This document shows positions 1 to 7,347 of a stretch of 20,052 bases of DNA, one piece after another. The translations under genes and the position numbers were made by a program. Source of the DNA: CALARM01 sp964431735 (GTDB lineage Bacteria > Vulcanimicrobiota > SpSt-956 > JAKJGF01). The stretch spans positions 1 to 20,052 of the forward strand of contig CAYSLJ010000133.1 of assembly GCA_964431735.1 (NCBI GenBank), written 5' to 3'. Below the pieces are notes generated by a model. That model made no database searches and was not told where the DNA came from. It saw only the letters and a list, made by a program, of their open reading frames with translations. Numbering within the stretch: position 1 is the stretch's first letter; each line of letters opens with the position of its first letter.

Positions 1-56
1 CGAGGATGATAACCGTTCTAACAATTTGCCAGGGTTATTTTCTTACAGTCTCTAAC

Positions 57-863
57 TTACATTTCCTTCAAAGAAAGTCCGCTGCCTCCATACTTTACTT
101 TAAGTATTTCGGCAAATATACTCACTGAAATTTCTGCCGGACTGTCTCCTCCTATATCCAGACCTATAGGTGAGTAGACTCTCTTTAATTTATCCTGACT
201 TATTCCTTCTGAAATAAGCTGTTCAAAGAGGGTTTTTACTTTTGTTCTGCTTCCTATCATGCCTGTATAGGCCGGCTGTTCATCTTTTTTCAGTATGGCT
301 CTTAATACGACATGATCCCATTTATGGCCTTTTGTTACGAGAATTACACAGGTGTGGCTGTCGAAGGTTATCTCTTTTACGCTTTCTACAAAATCCATGC
401 ATAATATTCTGTCTGCCAGGGGAAATCTTTCTTTGTTTGCAAAATCCGGTCTGTCATCCACTACTGTAACTTCATAATCCAGCATTTTTGCAAGTTTGTA
501 TACTTCCATACATACATGACCGCAGCCGAATATGACAATTTTTTCCGTCATATTAATCGGTTCCATGTATATTGTAACCTTACCTCCGCATGTGGAACCG
601 ACACTGCCCGGTTTCCCCATTTCCAAATCAAGCATTACAGTTTCAGGTTTTCTGCTTTGAAATATATGTTCTGCTTTTTTTAATGCCACTGATTCAGGAC
701 TTCCTCCCCCTATTGTTCCGAAGGTTTTTCCATTTTTCAGCAATAACATTTTTGCTCCTGTTGTATTGGGAACAGAACCTTCTGTTTCTATGATTGTAAG
801 CAATACGGCCTGCTCTTTTTTATCCATTATATTCACTATTTCACGGTAAATATTATCTAACAT
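57..863 (-). CDS. xdhC: XdhC/CoxI family molybdenum hydroxylase maturation factor
   Basis: 268 aa, about the usual family length. XdhC-family proteins bind molybdenum cofactor and help its sulfuration and insertion into xanthine dehydrogenase-type hydroxylases in the cytoplasm. The N-terminal XdhC/CoxI domain shows EGSVPNTTGAKML (residues 28-40), GTIGGG (49-54) and the STCGG motif (90-94). The C-terminal Rossmann domain starts with IFGCGHV (111-117), followed by VVDDRP (134-139), MIGSRTK (202-208) and the end motif SPIGLDIGGDSPAEI (231-245). The ATG start has AAAAGGAGT at plus positions 872-880, about 8 nt upstream. The next gene upstream on the same strand, yqeC, belongs to the same pathway, but 330 bp of repeats separate the two, so co-transcription is not certain. 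No hydroxylase structural gene is present. Family assignment is firm; the client enzyme is inferred. Confidence 0.93.
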   Translation of the reverse strand: MLDNIYREIVNIMDKKEQAVLLTIIETEGSVPNTTGAKMLLLKNGKTFGTIGGGSPESVALKKAEHIFQSRKPETVMLDLEMGKPGSVGSTCGGKVTIYMEPINMTEKIVIFGCGHVCMEVYKLAKMLDYEVTVVDDRPDFANKERFPLADRILCMDFVESVKEITFDSHTCVILVTKGHKWDHVVLRAILKKDEQPAYTGMIGSRTKVKTLFEQLISEGISQDKLKRVYSPIGLDIGGDSPAEISVSIFAEILKVKYGGSGLSLKEM

Positions 864-881
864 GTTAAAATACTCCTTTTT

Positions 882-942
882 TTAGTGCTGATAGCGATAA
901 ATACGACACCCTCCCGTCACGCGTTACGCGTCACGACTATAA
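882..942 (+). repeat. Composite repeat copy A: 30-bp module plus heptad array
   Basis: It begins with a module related to 1084-1112 (TTAGTGSTG, then AGCGRTAAATACGACACC) and continues with CTCCC and a heptad array at 916-937 (GTCACGC GTTACGC GTCACGAC) ending in TATAA. Copy B lies in the same orientation about 200 bp away. The MITE-like element sits immediately after this copy. Confidence 0.7.
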
Positions 943-1075
943 ACAGGACTTACGCAAAAAATAATGAAAACCCAGTCATTGCTAGCGAAGCGAAGCAATC
1001 CCACTGGTATACCGAAAATTGTCGGGATTGCTTCGTCGCTTCGCTCCTCGCAATGACAAAATGCGTAACTCCTGT
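943..1075. mobile_element. MITE-like foldback element, 133 bp, with ATAA target duplication
   Basis: The ends are 14-bp terminal inverted repeats, ACAGGACTTACGCA at 943-956 and TGCGTAACTCCTGT at 1062-1075, matching at 13 of 14 positions. ATAA flanks both sides (939-942 and 1076-1079), consistent with a 4-bp target duplication. Inside, arms at 975-1002 and 1024-1057 (GTCATTGC...GCAATCCC and its complement) form a long hairpin. This internal motif, with GCGAAGCGA-type repeats between GTCATTGC and GCAATCC, resembles a palindromic repeat I recall as common in environmental bacterial genomes. There is no transposase, so the element would be non-autonomous. Confidence 0.72.
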
Positions 1076-1083
1076 ATAAACAC

Positions 1084-1173
1084 TTAGTGGTGCCAGCGGT
1101 AAATACGACACCGGACAATCTGTAATCTTCTCTCCTCCCGTCACACGTTACGCGTCACGCGTCACGACTATAA
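1084..1173 (+). repeat. Composite repeat copy B: 30-bp module plus heptad array
   Basis: The same module as at 882-910 is followed here by about 22 extra bases (1113-1134), then CTCCC and a four-unit heptad array at 1140-1168 that also ends in CACGACTATAA. Copy A and copy B form a direct duplication around the hairpin element. Confidence 0.7.
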
Positions 1174-1193
1174 GCACCTGGCTGTATTCAGTA

Positions 1194-1970
1194 TTATCGT
1201 CTCAATAACGTAAAGTTTTCCGCCGGAGGTTTGACATGACCTATGAGAATACCATCTATCTTTTTCAGAGACAGTAATTTTTCTCCGAGTTTTATAGCTT
1301 CCTTACGTTCCTCTTCTTTATGAACCTTGTTAATAAATACGATAACTCTGGATTTTTCCGGAACTGTTTTCAGGTATCCGTCGGGATGTTTGAATAAAGA
1401 ATATATGACATTTGTATCTATTAATTCCCCTTTATTGACCTGTAACATTTTGCAGAAAAGGCCGCATCTGTGACAGTTGTTATCATCAATCCTTGACATA
1501 AGGCAATCTATCCCCAGGACAGCTATAAAGAGAGTTGTAAAATCCGGTACTACCGGCTCTGTATCGGAATGAGCCTTTATAGATCTGCCTCTTGAGCCGT
1601 CTGCTTCAATAATTAAATAATTACTGTTGGTTTTTCCCAGAATATCTTTACATATCCTTGTTGTAATACCTTTTAATTTTCCCTGTGGCAGTACTTCAGA
1701 TGCAAGATAGATTAATTTATTTTCTCTTAAAGAAGTATCTATCCTGCTCAACCAGAGATGTTCCGTCGTAAATATGAGTATGTCCCTGTCTCCTGTCTTT
1801 GGCGGATAAATCTTCGTTGTAGTTGTAAAAATTACTCCTTTCCCTATAGTGTTCAATTTTCTTGCAAGATAAGTACCGAGACCTGTTTTACCTCCACCTC
1901 CTGTGATGGAAATACATTCTTTCTTTGATAAAGTAAGACCTTCCAGTAATGTTTTTTCTTCTCTTTTCAA
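1194..1970 (-). CDS. yqeC: YqeC-type selenium-dependent hydroxylase accessory protein
   Basis: 258 aa, within the normal range for YqeC, a putative P-loop accessory protein found with selenium-dependent molybdenum hydroxylases. Visible motifs are the glycine-rich P-loop ITGGGGKTG (22-30), TTTTKIYPP (49-57), LIIEADGSRGRSIKAH (119-134) and VFINKV (211-216). The start is TTG at 1970-1968: GAGGT lies about 4 nt upstream on the minus strand and there is no better ATG. It begins 39 bp after the stop of the 2010-5075 gene, so read-through transcription from that gene is possible. A small oddity is the cysteine cluster C166, C169, C173 around the conserved HR; I do not recall this as a family feature. 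The exact biochemical role of YqeC is not established. Confidence 0.88.
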   Translation of the reverse strand: MKREEKTLLEGLTLSKKECISITGGGGKTGLGTYLARKLNTIGKGVIFTTTTKIYPPKTGDRDILIFTTEHLWLSRIDTSLRENKLIYLASEVLPQGKLKGITTRICKDILGKTNSNYLIIEADGSRGRSIKAHSDTEPVVPDFTTLFIAVLGIDCLMSRIDDNNCHRCGLFCKMLQVNKGELIDTNVIYSLFKHPDGYLKTVPEKSRVIVFINKVHKEEERKEAIKLGEKLLSLKKIDGILIGHVKPPAENFTLLRR

Positions 1971-1988
1971 TGTACCTCACCTTTCAAT

Positions 1989-2010
1989 TTACGCGTCACG
2001 CGTCACGACT
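1989..2010 (+). repeat. Heptad repeat array at the 3' end of the propeller-protein gene
   Basis: TTACGCG TCACGCG TCACGACT: three heptads ending in the recurrent ACGAYT terminus. The last base is also the third base of the stop codon of the minus-strand gene ending at 2010, so the array directly abuts that gene. Confidence 0.75.
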
Positions 2011-5000
2011 CAATAACTCCAGCATGGATTGTCTCCGTAAACAGGCAATACTCCGTTTAATAAAGGTATTTCTTCACCTGTATCTATATTTGCAATCCAT
2101 ATTTGTTTATTATTAACATAAATTACATGTTTTCCATCGGGAGACCAGGCCGGATTCTGACCTCCGTAGATGGTTACCTGTCTTTTTTCAAAACCGTTGC
2201 CTGTAATTTTTCCTGCCCATATCTGTGATGGTATACCTGTAGTAAAGAGGAATAAATTGGGATTTGTCTGTGACCAGATTACATTACTGATAGAACCTGC
2301 TTCTTTAAAATCCATATAATAACTGTCCTGTGTGCTTTTATCCCATATATAAACACCGGCTCCTCTATCTTCCTGTTCTGCACTCCTGGACATGATTATA
2401 GGAAACAGACCGTCTGTAGTGGATTGATTTTTTATTTTTCCCGAATTCTGTCCGTCAATTTTCAGACCGTCAAAAGGAAGAGGGGAACCGGAATTTTTCT
2501 TTTCTTCTTTTATTTCCTCATCTGTTTTCAATATGTCTTTTCTTCCTGCGCCTCTTAAATAAACAATCTTCTCATCACCGGTAAACCAGCTCACACCGAA
2601 GGGAGAACTGCCTGTATCGGCAGTAAATATTTTTTTATATTCCTTTCTATTTATAAGATCGATAACAGTAACTTCTTTGCCTTCCTGACAGGCAAGGTAT
2701 TCACCTGTGGAAGAAAGAGACATTGAGTGGAACAATGAACTCTGCTTTATTACCTCTCTCTTTGTGCCGTCTGTAGAAGAAAGTATTATCTCTCCTGAAG
2801 GACTTATATAGGCAATCTTATCGCCTGCGAGAGATACTGTCGGGTGATGGCCATGTGATAAAACTGCAGAAGTGCCGTTTGAGAGATTTAACATACATAT
2901 GTCTCCTTCTCCGGAGAAATAGATTTTTCCTGAAATATTAAGCCTTGTTCTGATGTCCTGAAAGGATTTTATTTTATCTGCATATTCTGAAAATTCTGTT
3001 TTTGGTTCTACAGTTTTACCGGGAGTATATTTATCCAGTGAAACAAGTTGACCTGATAAATTTAGAAAATCCGTAACAGCTATTTCAATATTATCTTCAT
3101 CGCCGTTTACTACAATTGGCATGGCTTCCCCTCTTGATTCTGCTATGGATTCCATGCCGTAAATACCTACACCGTCTCCGAGACCTATATTATTGTCCAG
3201 ATTATCATCTATTACGACAGTGAGAAAATATTTCCCTTCAGGTACTTTCAGTGTGAACAGGCCTCCCTGCTTATCTATTGTTGCTCTTGCTTTTACCGTG
3301 CGGAATGTAGCATCGGAATAGGCTTCTACAATACCTTTCGAAAGGGCATGATCTTTCCATATAACCCTTCCTTTAACGGTATATTCCTGTTCACCTGAAG
3401 AAGGAGTTTTCGGGGTATTCAGAACAGAATTATCACCTGGCTGCTTTTTGGGAGTTACCGTTATAGTGATCTGTTCTGTTCCCGGTCTTGCAGATTTCAA
3501 TACAGGTGTATCTGTTGCAGTATAATTTGCAAGGATATCATCTGTGTCAAGTATCTGATTTTTATTTATGTCGACAAAAGCCTGAATATAATAATCCTTT
3601 TCAGGCAGTTCTAATTCAAAGAATCCGCTTTCGTCTTTAACATATGTACTCGTAATAAATTTCTTGAAATTCATGTCGGAAAATACGAATATTGTAATAC
3701 CTGTGGGATCATTGTCATTATAAATAACTTTTCCTTTTAAGATCCCTTTTTTAAATTCATTATCGGGAACAGATGTTTTTCCCGGCACAGGTGTTTTATT
3801 CGATATATCATCTGGAAGAATAGGATTTTTAGTAATCGCAGGCACAGGAGTCTTCATTGCTATATCGTGAGGTAAAGATATATTATTTCCCGGAGAAGGA
3901 ATACAGGTAGCAGAGATTAAATCAGGCATATCTATTTTATCTTTCATTTCGTCAAGAACAAGAATTATTTCTCCTCCTCCTGTATTTACCTGCTTTGGTT
4001 TCCCTTTTTCATATACGGAATAATACTCACGGGTATCAATTTTTTTATTGCCGTTATCATCACTGAAAGAACGAATATAATATTTTCCATCGGGAAGAGA
4101 AAAACTGGCTGAACCGTTTTCTTCCCATACGGCAGTCGTTGCCAGAATATTATTGAATTGCTGATCTGATGCAACCTGAACCAGACAGCCCAGTGGAGAA
4201 TGGTCAGAATAAACAATTTTTACACGTAAGTTGCCTTTTATCCTGGGAGTTGCTGTTGGTACAGGTCCGGGAGTGATTGCAGTGGGAGCAGGGGAAGGGG
4301 TTTCCTGAACAGGAGTATTTGCAGATACTGGCCCTTCTTCTTTAAATATGATGGTAATTTCTTCACCGCATTTGACAGGCTCAGGTTCTTCTCCTCCGTA
4401 AATTACAGCTGTATCACCCTGGTCTATCTGACCGTTTCCGTTTGTATCATAAAAGGCATGAACATAATAAGTACCTTCCGGTACTGTTATATTAAAAGTC
4501 CCGTCAGAAGAGGTTACTTTTGAAGCTGTTACAAGTGTTTCAAAGGTAGAATCCTTAAAAAGTACTATTACTGTGCCAGTAGAAGAATGGCCGGGAATTA
4601 TTACCTTACCTTTCAGAGTTCCTTTTTTCCCTGATGAAGGAGGATTATTATCTGAAGAATCTTTACCGTCTGAAGGCAATCCAGAATTATTCAGAGGACT
4701 GTTCCCCTGAGTTCCGAGAGGAAATACTACGTCTGTACCGGGACTTACTGCGACAGGTTTATCACCTCCATAGGTGAACAGTAAATCTCCTCCATCGGTC
4801 TGACCGTTTCTGTTAACATCTATCTGGGCCTGAATATAATATTTACCGGGCGGAAGAGCTAATTCGAAGGAACCGTCCTGAGACTGGATAACTATGCCTT
4901 TTATCATATAGTCCATTTCAGGATCATCAAAGAAGAACAGAACTACTATCCCCTGAGGATCGCCTCCGGGATAGATGACTTTTCCTTTGAGAGTTCCCAT

Positions 5001-5075
5001 GTCTCCCATATCTCCGTAACAGTGAAGACATGTCATTAAAAGGAAAGTAATAAGTAAAATAGATAATTTTTTCAA
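2010..5075 (-). CDS. Exported multidomain protein: five beta-domains with Ca-loop-like motifs plus C-terminal propeller
   Basis: 1021 aa. A hydrophobic signal peptide (about 1-19) targets it outside the cytoplasm; C16 or C19 could be lipidated, but neither sits in a clean lipobox. Five similar domains start near 27, 152, 280, 443 and 564. Each opens with GxLKGKV-like sequence, has a G/EKYY(I/V) strand, and then a D-x-N-x-N loop (DVNRNGQTDGGD, DTNGNGQIDQGD, DDNGNKKID, DINKNQILDTDD, DDNLDNN) resembling EF-hand/dockerin calcium loops. The fold resembles carboxypeptidase-regulatory/CnaB-type beta-sandwiches. Pro/Thr-rich linkers separate them; residues 401-438 hold a 19-residue tandem duplication around KTPVP. 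From about 713 to the end are TolB/PD40-like propeller blades (for example PAWSPDGKHVIYV, 975-987). The start is TTG with AAGGAGG 7 nt upstream. Likely surface or periplasmic binding or sensing; no catalytic site was seen. Confidence 0.82.
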   Translation of the reverse strand: MKKLSILLITFLLMTCLHCYGDMGDMGTLKGKVIYPGGDPQGIVVLFFFDDPEMDYMIKGIVIQSQDGSFELALPPGKYYIQAQIDVNRNGQTDGGDLLFTYGGDKPVAVSPGTDVVFPLGTQGNSPLNNSGLPSDGKDSSDNNPPSSGKKGTLKGKVIIPGHSSTGTVIVLFKDSTFETLVTASKVTSSDGTFNITVPEGTYYVHAFYDTNGNGQIDQGDTAVIYGGEEPEPVKCGEEITIIFKEEGPVSANTPVQETPSPAPTAITPGPVPTATPRIKGNLRVKIVYSDHSPLGCLVQVASDQQFNNILATTAVWEENGSASFSLPDGKYYIRSFSDDNGNKKIDTREYYSVYEKGKPKQVNTGGGEIILVLDEMKDKIDMPDLISATCIPSPGNNISLPHDIAMKTPVPAITKNPILPDDISNKTPVPGKTSVPDNEFKKGILKGKVIYNDNDPTGITIFVFSDMNFKKFITSTYVKDESGFFELELPEKDYYIQAFVDINKNQILDTDDILANYTATDTPVLKSARPGTEQITITVTPKKQPGDNSVLNTPKTPSSGEQEYTVKGRVIWKDHALSKGIVEAYSDATFRTVKARATIDKQGGLFTLKVPEGKYFLTVVIDDNLDNNIGLGDGVGIYGMESIAESRGEAMPIVVNGDEDNIEIAVTDFLNLSGQLVSLDKYTPGKTVEPKTEFSEYADKIKSFQDIRTRLNISGKIYFSGEGDICMLNLSNGTSAVLSHGHHPTVSLAGDKIAYISPSGEIILSSTDGTKREVIKQSSLFHSMSLSSTGEYLACQEGKEVTVIDLINRKEYKKIFTADTGSSPFGVSWFTGDEKIVYLRGAGRKDILKTDEEIKEEKKNSGSPLPFDGLKIDGQNSGKIKNQSTTDGLFPIIMSRSAEQEDRGAGVYIWDKSTQDSYYMDFKEAGSISNVIWSQTNPNLFLFTTGIPSQIWAGKITGNGFEKRQVTIYGGQNPAWSPDGKHVIYVNNKQIWIANIDTGEEIPLLNGVLPVYGDNPCWSY

Positions 5076-5095
5076 TAGATTTCCTCCTTTTTAAT

Positions 5096-5127
5096 CGTGA
5101 CGCGTAATGCGTGATGCGTAATGAGTG
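5096..5127 (-). repeat. Heptad repeat array, inverted orientation
   Basis: CGTGACGC GTAATGC GTGATGC GTAATGA GTG on the plus strand, which is the reverse complement of the TCACGCG-type unit; read on the minus strand it ends in the usual ACGATT. It lies just upstream of the ribosome binding site of the 2010-5075 gene and faces the array at 5164-5198. Confidence 0.7.
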
Positions 5128-5163
5128 TTTACCGGTTCCGGGCGACCACGGTTTGCCACTGCT

Positions 5164-5198
5164 ACTCACTGTTCACTTCTCACTATTCACCACTTACT
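5164..5198 (+). repeat. Heptad repeat array overlapping the permease stop codon
   Basis: ACTCACT GTTCACT TCTCACT ATTCACC ACTTACT: five degenerate 7-bp units. The last unit overlaps the stop codon (5197-5199) of the ABC permease gene. With the inverted array at 5096-5127 it could form an imperfect stem. Confidence 0.7.
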
Positions 5199-6063
5199 AA
5201 TTCCTCCAGCTTTTCGGATCCAGAGCATCCCTGAGACCATCTCCTACAAAATTAAAACCCAGCACTGTAAGCATTATCAACAGTCCCGGGAAAAGAGTCA
5301 TCCACGGAGCTATTCTTATATATTCCTGACCATCCCGTAGCATGCTTCCCCAGCTTGCCTGAGGTGGTTGAACTCCTATACCGATAAAACTTAATACGGA
5401 TTCCGTAAGAATTGCCCCTGCTATGCCAAGAGTTGACAGGACTATGACAGGTGGCAGAACATTTGGCAGTATATGTTTTATTATAATCCTGGCAGATGAC
5501 GCTCCTGCAGCTTTTGCCGACTGAACAAATAATTCTTCTTTTACGGCGAGAAACTGACCTCTTACAAGCCTTGTTACTCCTGCCCAGCTTGTAAGACCTA
5601 TGACTATCATAATATTTAAAATACTCGGTTCCAGCATAACCTGGATTGTCAGTATAAAGAAAAAAGTGGGCAGACATAGCATTATATCTACAGTTCTCAT
5701 GATAACAGTATCTATAAAACCTCCGAAAAAACCTGATATACTTCCCAGGATTATTCCTATGGATACATAGATAAATACGGAAATAAAACCTACTGTAAGG
5801 GAAATACGCGAACCGTAAAGGGCTCTGCTCAGATAATCTCTTCCGTAATTATCTGTACCGAACAGATGTGTAATGCCGGGGGCAACCGGAATACCGTTTA
5901 TATCTTTATCTATTTTGTCGGGATCATAAGGAGAAATGACAGGAGCGAAAATAGCAATAAAAAACATAATAGAAAGTATTATTAGTCCTGCCAGAGCCAG
6001 TCTGTTACGGATAAATTTTTTCCATATTTTATAATTAATTGATTCTATTTTTGTATCTTCCAT
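5197..6063 (-). CDS. Dipeptide/oligopeptide ABC transporter permease, OppC/DppC type
   Basis: 288 aa, normal length for an OppC/DppC inner-membrane subunit, which pairs with an OppB/DppB subunit to import peptides or other solutes such as nickel or sugars. An N-terminal OppC-type segment (about 12-55) carries the first membrane helix and the ISPYDP motif; HLFGTDNYGRDYLSR (66-80) is a hallmark of the subfamily. About five further helices follow. The cytoplasmic EAA loop that contacts the ATPase is at 177-200 (EELFVQSAKAAGASSARIII...). The end motif GDGLRDALDPK is typical. The start has no strong ribosome binding site. The gene stands alone: neighbours are an unrelated exported protein and a divergent L,D-transpeptidase, with no partner permease, ATPase or binding protein here. 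Substrate cannot be inferred. Confidence 0.93.
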   Translation of the reverse strand: MEDTKIESINYKIWKKFIRNRLALAGLIILSIMFFIAIFAPVISPYDPDKIDKDINGIPVAPGITHLFGTDNYGRDYLSRALYGSRISLTVGFISVFIYVSIGIILGSISGFFGGFIDTVIMRTVDIMLCLPTFFFILTIQVMLEPSILNIMIVIGLTSWAGVTRLVRGQFLAVKEELFVQSAKAAGASSARIIIKHILPNVLPPVIVLSTLGIAGAILTESVLSFIGIGVQPPQASWGSMLRDGQEYIRIAPWMTLFPGLLIMLTVLGFNFVGDGLRDALDPKSWRN

Positions 6064-6103
6064 AAATTTTTTTTGATATTCTTTTACTTTATAAATTTAT
6101 AAC

Positions 6104-6190
6104 TGCAACATATTTTGTTTTTTATTATTCAACATAAACAGGTAAAAATCCTTTATATAAAAGGCTTTTTCTGTTGAATAATATGTTGCA
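6104..6190. repeat. 87-bp AT-rich imperfect palindrome upstream of the L,D-transpeptidase
   Basis: Outer arms TGCAACATAT (6104-6113) and ATATGTTGCA (6181-6190) are perfect complements. Inner arms ATTATTCAACA (6124-6134) and TGTTGAATAAT (6172-6182) are also perfect, and a third nested stem pairs AAAAATCCTTT with AAAGGCTTTTT around 6145-6170. The left side has about 10 extra bases between outer and inner arms. The right arm contains the -35 region of the promoter at 6174-6203. It may be an operator, an mRNA or divergent-transcript hairpin, or a small foldback element. Confidence 0.65.
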
Positions 6191-6203
6191 ATTATGTTAT
6201 AAT
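6174..6203 (+). promoter_or_regulatory. Predicted sigma70-type promoter for the L,D-transpeptidase gene
   Basis: TTGAAT (6174-6179), an 18-bp spacer, then TATAAT (6198-6203) preceded by TG at 6195-6196, an extended -10. The gene starts 39 bp downstream. The -35 box lies in the right arm of the 6104-6190 palindrome. Confidence 0.6.
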
Positions 6204-6241
6204 AATATTCTACGACCATAGAGGGGGATAATTTTATATCA

Positions 6242-6823
6242 ATGAATAAAACATTACTATTACTTATTTTTTTTATTTTTTCCATGTTTTTATCTATAGC
6301 TGTAAGTGCCCGTAATAATTATATAGTTGTTTACGGCGATAAATTTTACCTGAAGCTTTTTGATGCAAATGGAAAATGTTTGAAATGTTATCCTGTAGGA
6401 CTTGGATTGAATGGTATGGGTAAGACCAGAGAAGGTGATAAAAAGACTCCTGTGGGAGCATATGAAATAATCTGGAAAGCATCCAGATTTGCTAAAAAAG
6501 ACGGAGGTTACCTTATTCAGGATGGTAAAGCTTTTTGCGGCCCCGGTAATATATTTACTACTGATCCTGATACAGGTTATTCCGATGAGTCACTCTGGAC
6601 TGACGGTTATGGCGGAGAGAGGGCTGTTGTTATGTGTTTGAATTACCCGAATGATTCCGATAAAAGTAAAGGATATACAGGAGGATGTATAGAAATACAT
6701 GCCACCCTGTTTGGAGGAATAGGAGAATATTCTTCTGCAGGATGTATCAGAATGTATCCTGACGATGCAAGAGAACTGTATAAGCTTGTTGATGTGGGCA
6801 CAAAGGTTTTTATTAAGGAGTGA
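6242..6823 (+). CDS. Exported L,D-transpeptidase (YkuD domain)
   Basis: 193 aa. A signal peptide (1-23, predicted cleavage after AVSA) directs it across the membrane, where YkuD-domain enzymes make 3-3 peptidoglycan crosslinks or attach proteins to peptide stems. The domain covers the rest of the protein: GDKKTPVGAYEI (65-76) and the catalytic block with H153 (EIHA) and C168 in SSAGCIRM. The usual motif is S-H/N-G-C; here it is S-A-G-C, a mild departure, but the nucleophile and its histidine remain. AGGGGG at 6222-6227 is about 14 nt from the ATG, a long spacing. The gene is monocistronic, has its own promoter, and converges on the ferredoxin gene. Confidence 0.9.
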   Translation: MNKTLLLLIFFIFSMFLSIAVSARNNYIVVYGDKFYLKLFDANGKCLKCYPVGLGLNGMGKTREGDKKTPVGAYEIIWKASRFAKKDGGYLIQDGKAFCGPGNIFTTDPDTGYSDESLWTDGYGGERAVVMCLNYPNDSDKSKGYTGGCIEIHATLFGGIGEYSSAGCIRMYPDDARELYKLVDVGTKVFIKE

Positions 6824-6850
6824 AAATTTATTAATTGTCTCTTTCCTCCC

Positions 6851-6878
6851 GTCACGCGTTACGCGTTACCCGTTACGA
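6851..6878 (+). repeat. Heptad repeat array between convergent genes
   Basis: CCC, then GTCACGC GTTACGC GTTACCC GTTACGAT. The four units share the CTCCCGTCAC entry seen at 911-920 and 1136-1145 and the ACGATT exit. It fills the gap between the 3' ends of the L,D-transpeptidase and ferredoxin genes, where no clear intrinsic terminator is visible. Confidence 0.75.
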
Positions 6879-6918
6879 TTTAATATAATTGAGACAGTTG
6901 TCGTTGCTGAATAATTCT

Positions 6919-7332
6919 TCATACAGGGTCAAGTTCCACAAGAGCTATAACATCATTGGGACAGAACTTCGCACATATGCCGCAGTGAATACATGGCAGA
7001 GGTTTCTTGTTTTCTATATCCCATTGCATTGCATGAAGTGTACAGGCTCTTACGCATTTACCGCATCTTATACAATTTTCTTCTATAAGTTTTACTCCAC
7101 CTCCGGGCAATAATTCCAGAGCACCGGCAGGACAGACTGCCATGCAGTCAGGTTCAGGGCATCCTGTACACATTCTTATGGAGAAAGAGCCTTCAGTCCC
7201 CGCATAGGCTCTTACCCTCATGGCGCTTTTATCTGTTGTAACTTCATTGTGAAAAGCCCTGGAACAGGCATACATGCAACTGAAACATCCTATACATTGA
7301 TCACGGTTTATAACACGCATTTTTTTTCTCAT
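6919..7332 (-). CDS. Four-cluster 4Fe-4S ferredoxin (HycB-like electron-transfer subunit)
   Basis: 137 aa. Sixteen cysteines in four groups fit four [4Fe-4S] clusters: C13, 16, 19, 23; C55, 58, 63, 67; C87, 90, 93, 97; C114, 117, 120, 124. The second group has the CxxCxxxxCxxxC spacing typical of HycB/DmsB-type subunits. Such proteins pass electrons to or from oxidoreductases such as tungsten aldehyde oxidoreductases, formate dehydrogenase or hydrogenase. No partner enzyme is in the window. I use the ATG at 7330-7332 because AGGGGAGGA lies 5-6 nt upstream; the frame is open further to 7383, but that stretch is heptad repeat and has no ribosome binding site. It has no signal peptide, so it is probably cytoplasmic. 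Confidence 0.9.
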   Translation of the reverse strand: MRKKMRVINRDQCIGCFSCMYACSRAFHNEVTTDKSAMRVRAYAGTEGSFSIRMCTGCPEPDCMAVCPAGALELLPGGGVKLIEENCIRCGKCVRACTLHAMQWDIENKKPLPCIHCGICAKFCPNDVIALVELDPV

Positions 7333-7347
7333 AAAATCCTCCCCTGT

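Larger units (their letters stand above)
864..1193. other. 330-bp intergenic region made of repeats
   Basis: No gene is supported here. The region contains, in order, the xdhC ribosome binding site (872-880), repeat copy A (882-942), a 133-bp hairpin element (943-1075) and repeat copy B (1084-1173). Short open frames on both strands across 885-1144 are by-products of the hairpin and heptad repeats and show no family similarity. I found no convincing promoter for xdhC within it. Confidence 0.8.

Noticed and set aside
1..56. Further gene at the left edge
   Set aside because: All three minus-strand frames meet stops here or lack a start and ribosome binding site; plus-strand frames run antisense to xdhC.
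885..1144. Three overlapping 64-codon open frames on both strands
   Set aside because: They translate the MITE hairpin and heptad repeats, have no ribosome binding site and no family similarity.
5010..5075. Classical lipobox in the propeller protein
   Set aside because: Neither C16 (LMTC) nor C19 (CLHC) has the small -1 residue expected, so lipidation is left open.
6097..6285. 62-codon minus-strand frame opposite the L,D-transpeptidase promoter
   Set aside because: It covers the palindrome, promoter and start of a well-supported gene; no ribosome binding site.
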